DNA of 64,000 bases from Volvox africanus (taxonomy: Eukaryota > Chlorophyta > Chlorophyceae > Chlamydomonadales > Volvocaceae). A model generated the notes under the pieces. The model was not told the DNA's origin, made no database searches, and saw only the letters and a list, made by a program, of their open reading frames with translations. Shown in pieces: positions 59,086 to 64,000 of the stretch (positions are counted from its first letter, which is position 1; every line of letters starts with the position of its first letter). Location: positions 5,689,001 to 5,753,000 of the forward strand of contig BSDZ01000003.1 of NCBI GenBank assembly GCA_030268105.1, written 5' to 3'. The translations under genes were made by a program, and so were the position numbers.

Positions 59086-61190
59086 TTTGATACTTTCAAA
59101 TGGTAACCCTTATTGGCAGCAACACAGTCGACTAGGGCATAAATCGTTCGAGAAGGAAGGTATATATCATCCAAAAACGCCCGAGGTTGCTCCAGAACCC
59201 ACTGGCGAATGGATGGACTAAGAGTCGATCAGGCAGTTGCATGCAACTACCCTTGCGGGACTGATACCGAACATTAGTATTGCACATTAGGAATGTTACA
59301 AAGTACCCATAGTCAGGCAAAATGTGTTGTCAGGGCAAGTGCAACGAACATTCCAACAAACGCGGATGACGCAAACGTCTTCTGAGGAAATGCTATATCA
59401 ATCAGATTAACTGTATTGTTGCGTCCATGTGACTTTTGGTCGTGCCTATCGTCACAGCACACCGCTATATCGCCATGGACTAAAGCATTCTGTCACGTGG
59501 TTTCAGGGACGACCTCTAGTTGAAACAATACAGGTTTGTTTGTCGTTTATCAGACACGAACACAAAATTGGTAGGCTAAGGAGGTAGCCGGATGCACTAG
59601 AGGCCTGTACCCATCTGTAGCCTGTTAGTACAAGTATGCTAGGGGAACCCTTAGGAGGATTACAAAAATTCGATGCACGGCTTTTAGGGATAAAAGCCTG
59701 GAACTCATATCAACCCTATAGCCTACGGTAAAATAAAACATAGGTAGAACAGCTGTAGCATCCGGCCGTCGCTGGCTTAGATAATGCAGCATTTGCAAAA
59801 AACAAGACGTACAAACCTGCCACCTTTACAGGGCACAAGCATACCTGGGATTTCCACCATCCCTCCCACCCACCAAACACCTACAAACAACCCCTGCCAT
59901 CCCCTCCGTCCCTAATGGCTAACCGTCAGAACCTGCACCGGGCCCCTGGCGGCATCCGACATCCCAAATCTAGGGGTCTATATGGATATGGAAAGATAAT
60001 CGAGGAAGCGGTCTGTGGTGGTCGAAAAGGGATGATACGCCCATAGCACTGGGAGTGATGGGAGTGGTACTGGGAGTAATGGATGCTAGGATACCCGGGG
60101 TGGACCAATGCGGTTGGTTGCTTTGCTGCAACCTTTGAACTTTGTAAGTCGTCGCATTTGTGCTTTTCTAACCGTTACCAATTTGTTTCACCCAACCTTT
60201 GCTTGGTTGCTACTGAGGGGGAAGATGCCTTCACAGGTGCGCAGTTGCTATTTTGTTTTTACGTCCCTCCCTAGAGATGGTTTGGACGTATCCGTAATGA
60301 CCTTGCTGCCGACCTGAGATCCGAGAGCAATTGAGTGTTGCATCATTTAGTACGCGTCCACTGCTTTTCACGGCATCAGGGCTGCAATAAAGGGGAACTC
60401 TAGACCAGCAGCAGGATCAACTGGTCCCACCTGCTGCTACCACTGCAAAAACATGCGTCGGAAAAGGCAGCCATCAACAACAGCACTGGGCCCTCACTGC
60501 TGAGACAGGCCGCTGCAGCCCCTAAGGTATAAACGCATCGCGTCCCAGGTCCTCCTTTGCGCAGCCACCCGGTGAACCTGAACCTGAAGCCAGGGAGTTG
60601 AGGCCAGGCAGCTCCCTGGTGCGTAACGTTTCGCAGTCCCACAGGCCCCCATTGACGCAGCCGACAAAAGCCAAATTTAAATGACCGTACTGATGCTACC
60701 GGCTCAACTCCAGCCCGTCGTTCCGACGCAGCCCTGAAATGACCATCATCTTGAATATGTGTTGTCTCGTGCAACGGGCATACCAGGACCTTGTCACATG
60801 CCGATGGGAAACCACGTCTTCTTGAACCAAAACACACTGACTGGTGCTGTGCATGATTTCTTTTCCTATCGCTGGAAGCGTTTTCTTTGCTCTCTAGGAT
60901 CCGCGTTAACGTAATCCATGTACCAAGCGGCCCGCCTTAAGAATGCGGCCGCCCAATCCGCAGGCGTCATGCAACTCGGCGATGAAAGCCCTGCTTCTTT
61001 GCACTAACCACATTGTCCGCACTACGATGCTTCAATTTTCCAGTCCTCTGTGGCAACCCCCGTGCTCCTCGACGCGCTCTGCCAGCCCGACATACATCAA
61101 CTCCCATACAACAATGCCACGTTTAGCATAGCCCCCATAAAACACCGCCACGTTAACAACGAGCCACCTGCGATGCACACGCGTTCATGG
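59086..61190. other. Gene-poor stretch upstream of RPE
   Basis: About 2.1 kb holding the RPE promoter and the TRM112 3' UTR. Open frames (60400-60837 minus, 60083-60317 plus) have no recognisable content. A short run with period-like GGGAGTGATGG / GGGAGTAATGG similarity occurs near 60,048-60,084. Nothing else is supported. Confidence 0.45.
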
Positions 61191-62364
61191 TCAGCACTCG
61201 TCCTCATTGAGCAGCATGTTGGGTATCCCTTTGGCCACTGGAAACCTTCGGCCGGTCTCCGGACACACCAGCGATCCCTCCTCCAGCGTCACCTGGGGCC
61301 GAGGACAGTGAGGTGGTCACCAGCACACCAGGCATTAGGTTCTGTAAGGAAGTCCCATCTCCTAGAACTCAAGTCCGCTTTCTAAAGTGAACCATTTAAA
61401 TCAAACTCTGTATCCCTGACATCCTCAACCCCACCGCACCTCGAGCAGGGCATGGTGGAAAGCTTTTTGGAATTGCTCGTCCTCCAAGTAGGTCTCAGTG
61501 GGAGCCTCGGGTAGACCCTCTCGGCAGCCCATCTAGGGAAGGGACGAAGGCGGAAGCGGACGGGAGAGATTCCAGATGGGTTTGCTGATGTCGGCGGCTC
61601 CGATCAAAAACCGGGCCGACCAAGAGTGAAAGCCCCTAGGGCGTTTCAGCTTCTGGAAAAAAATATGCGTGAATAAGGACGCCCGAAGGACGCGCAATGG
61701 GATGAAGATGTGACAAAGAGATGGGTGGATCGTAGCAATAGCGGACAAGGAAGCAGCCCCAAGTACAGAATTGCTGTTTGCCAAGGGATTGGCCCCTACA
61801 CTCAACATGCCATCCTCTTCGTATCTCTTACAATCGCCCGGCCAAGGATCATGCAGAACCCACCGCTTCCGCTCCTTGAAGGAAAGCAAGCCAGTTGATT
61901 CGGGGGAAGATGTGCTTCAGAAAGTCTGCGAGGATGCGGAGCGGGCCCGCAAAGGGAAGGGCCCGCAAGATGGTGAAGCACGCCGTCAGCGGTGCGCCTA
62001 AGGCCAAGCACGGTGAAGAATGGAAGTGCAAGAAAAAAACATCCTGATATCAGGCGCGTAGCAGCTATTGACGGATACGTCATGTGCAAAATGAACAAAT
62101 ACGCAAGGCGCGGGTGACAGGTACCCCCACAGCTGGTATAGAGTACTGCTGACGCTGTTGCAAGGCTTCTCCCTCCAGTTAGGAGCGTTGTGTTGTCCCC
62201 CTTGCAAGCAGAACGGTGTTGCGGAATTGCAAGCGATCTCGAACTGCACCTGGGTCAAAGTCAGCCTCATGCTCCGATACCTTGATGACTTCTATAAGGA
62301 ATGGATAACCATTTTTCACACCCTTGATATGGCACGATAGCATATTGTGGGTAAGAAGCTTCAT
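61191..62364 (-). CDS. TRM112: TRM112, activator of RNA/protein methyltransferases
   Basis: Small zinc-binding partner that activates several methyltransferases acting on tRNA, rRNA and release factor eRF1. Exons 62364-62250, 61925-61864, 61532-61440 and 61292-61191 (stop TGA) agree in phase: 123 residues, the family's normal size. The N-terminus [20 protein letters not shown] matches the family start (MKLLTHN-L-S---GV---YP). Exon 2 gives [20 protein letters not shown]. Exon 3 gives [18 protein letters not shown] and exon 4 gives [20 protein letters not shown] then MLLNEDE. The zinc-site cysteines of yeast TRM112 are only partly kept, as in other eukaryotes. It is head-to-head with eL18, 260 bp apart. 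Confidence 0.94.
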
Positions 62365-62624
62365 CTCTCTCAATGCTAAGATAGCAGGGCAGCGGTGGTC
62401 GTTAGTAACGGTTTTCAGCTTGTAATGAGTGTGTGCCTTTTTATTCCTAGGTTAGCCTTATTAGCATAAAGTTACTAATTGTTATGCGAAATACAATGCA
62501 TAGCTAGAAAGCTGTGTTGTTGTACGAGACCTGCCGTACAGGGCGGCGCTTGTCCTTTTGCAGCTTGCTTGCATGATGGCACTTCCTCTTTCACTCTTCG
62601 TCCCTGAGGAAAAAGGGCGCTGCA
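62365..62624. promoter_or_regulatory. Divergent promoter, TRM112 / eL18
   Basis: 260 bp separate the two start codons. Just before the eL18 ATG is a pyrimidine-rich leader (CTTCCTCTTTCACTCTTCGT), reminiscent of the TOP-like leaders of ribosomal protein mRNAs. Both genes serve translation, so co-regulation is plausible but is inference. Confidence 0.5.
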
Positions 62625-63600
62625 ATGGTTAGTTTGATGCTGTGTTCGTAAACTGTGAGACTGCGGCTTAGCCCAAGAATTGTTTCTTATTTTCAGGGTA
62701 TCGACCTCAAGGCGGGTGGCCGCAGCAAGAAGGTGCACCGCACCGCCCCGAAGAGCCAGAATGTTTATCTGGCGCTGCTCGTGAAGGTAACAATGTTGCA
62801 GCTCATCCGAAGACCGATGCGTTCGGTTCCCTTACACCTAGCGCGTGTTAATGCAGCTGTACCGCTTTCTTGTGAGGCGGACGAACAGTAAGTTTAATAA
62901 GGTCATCCTGAAGCGTCTGTTCATGTCCAGGACGAACAGGCCGCCTTTGTCTCTCTCCAAGCTCGCCACGTTTATGAAGGGCAAGGTGCGTTCCTAGGAT
63001 TTTACAGAAAACTTCTGCTGTCATGATACAACTGTATCGAGAATAGGGACGAAGTTGAAGTGCTTGGCGGCCCGGTAGGGGTTCTACTTTTTCTCCTGCC
63101 TGCGCTTGCGCAGGAGGACAAGGTTGCCGTGATCGTGGCCACCATCACTGACGATGTGCGTCTCTTTGAGGTGCCCAAGCTACGCGTGGTTGCGCTGCGC
63201 TTCACGGAGACCGCCCGGGCCCGCATTACCAAGGTGCGCATCTCTAATGGCCTCTAACTCCTGTCCTAAATGTTTCATAGTATGTTACAGGTCGTTTCAG
63301 TGACAGCAGTCTCTATGGTCCAAGCGGCGAAAGCCTTCGGCTGCAGGCGGCGGCTGGGCTTCAGCAGCAGCTTTAGAAGCATAACGACAATTTAGGCAGG
63401 CTGGAAAAAGCAACCCCTTATGAATTTCGGGGTCTCGCGCGTGATCCAGTCTTGCCCTGCGTATCATTTCGCGCAGGTCGGCGGTGAGTGCCTGACGTTT
63501 GATCAGCTGGCCCTGGAGCGCCCGACGGGTAAAAATTGTGTCCTGCTGCGCGGTCCTAAGAGCCACCGCGAGGCCGTCAAGCACTTTGGGCCCGCGCCTG
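62625..63600 (+). CDS. RPL18: 60S ribosomal protein eL18 (3' end outside window)
   Basis: Cytosolic large-subunit ribosomal protein. Exons 62625-62627 (the ATG alone, with donor GTTAGT right after it), 62697-62786, 62857-62985, 63114-63233 and 63477-63600 (ends phase 1). The sequence follows eL18 throughout: [112 protein letters not shown] and [19 protein letters not shown]. About 30 C-terminal residues (the basic tail after PAPG) are missing and must be in an exon beyond 64,000. None is seen in 63,601-64,000. Confidence 0.96.
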
Positions 63601-64000
63601 GTAGGTGCCTAGAGCTGCGCGGGTTTTTCTGGTGGCCAACTTTCCAGCAAACATGGGACGGGACTTAGGGCGTCGTCGTCGCCGGGTGATGAAATTCGCA
63701 GACGTATAATAGCTTCGCATATGTAAATTTTCGGCAAATCACAGATGATGATGCGCCAAATGCAGTTATACCAGGCGCCTGGTATACTATTATTGTAGCA
63801 TTTAAGTAATATCATTTGAACCATGAAAGTTTTCGTTTAGGCCAGCGATCTATTTCAGTTACAAAGCTGCGTTGGGGCAGGCGGGATTTTCTATGATTCT
63901 TAGGGTTCGTTTCGCTGCATGTGAATCCAATTGTCTGAACACCACGGCTCCCTTGGGTGGGTAGCGGTTAGACTGCTACAGCTTTTGTTTGGAGTTACTT
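63601..64000 (+). other. eL18 intron sequence to window end
   Basis: Starts with donor GTAGGT. No acceptor with an eL18-like C-terminal exon is found. It includes the 20-bp palindrome at 63767-63786. Confidence 0.6.
63767..63786. repeat. Perfect 20-bp palindrome
   Basis: TATACCAGGCGCCTGGTATA is its own reverse complement, centred on GGCGCC. It lies in the last visible intron of eL18. Confidence 0.95.

Noticed and set aside
1..64000. CRISPR array, bacterial operon or complete mobile element
   Set aside because: No spaced direct repeats, operon-like gene spacing, LTRs or full transposase gene were found. The only bacterial-like sequence is the broken IS debris near 1.5-2.0 kb.

Overview
The window looks like nuclear DNA of a green alga of the volvocine (Chlamydomonas/Volvox) type. 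Every recognisable gene is eukaryotic and interrupted by many introns with GT..AG ends. Exons are GC-rich with Ala/Gly/Pro/Gln/Ser low-complexity tracts. The gene set fits a ciliated photosynthetic protist: a GSK3/shaggy kinase, solanesyl-diphosphate synthase, a transit-peptide-bearing pentose-5-phosphate epimerase, and a plastid-type glycerol-3-phosphate dehydrogenase. The species cannot be fixed by eye. Exon models were built by hand from splice signals, phase agreement and remembered family sequences.

Layout. 1-5.5 kb: 3' part of exportin-T (+), with an AT-rich intron holding broken bacterial-type insertion-sequence reading frames. 5.5-11.5 kb: a ZIFL-like MFS transporter (-) with an enormous cytosolic loop. 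12.3-17.6 kb: one orphan exon, then an RPxSA-repeat protein (-). 19.7-22.3 kb: an uncharacterised gene (+). 23.6-25.2 kb: a MED11-like candidate (-) divergent from complex I subunit NDUFS5 (+). 27.3-34.1 kb: NAD-dependent glycerol-3-phosphate dehydrogenase (-) divergent from a mitochondrial Tim44/mL45-like protein (+). That second gene carries an inverted copy of part of its own exon in an intron. 35.7-40.9 kb: an auxilin-like J-domain protein (-). 42.0-46.4 kb: solanesyl-diphosphate synthase (-). 47.0-49.1 kb: an uncharacterised gene (-). 49.8-52.0 kb: a small integral membrane protein, DUF3054-like (+). 54.2-56.2 kb: GSK3 kinase (+). 57.0-59.1 kb: ribulose-5-phosphate 3-epimerase (-). 61.2-62.4 kb: TRM112 (-) divergent from ribosomal protein eL18 (+, cut by the window end).

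The genes do not form a pathway; this is an ordinary gene-dense euchromatic block. Themes are tRNA export and translation (exportin-T, TRM112, eL18), mitochondrial function (NDUFS5, Tim44/mL45-like, possibly the prenyl synthase), plastid/central carbon metabolism (RPE, GPDH) and membrane traffic/transport (auxilin, MFS, DUF3054-like). The two most unusual signals are the IS256/IS982-like transposase debris inside the exportin-T intron (about 1481-2014) and the 159-bp inverted exon copy at 33307-33465.
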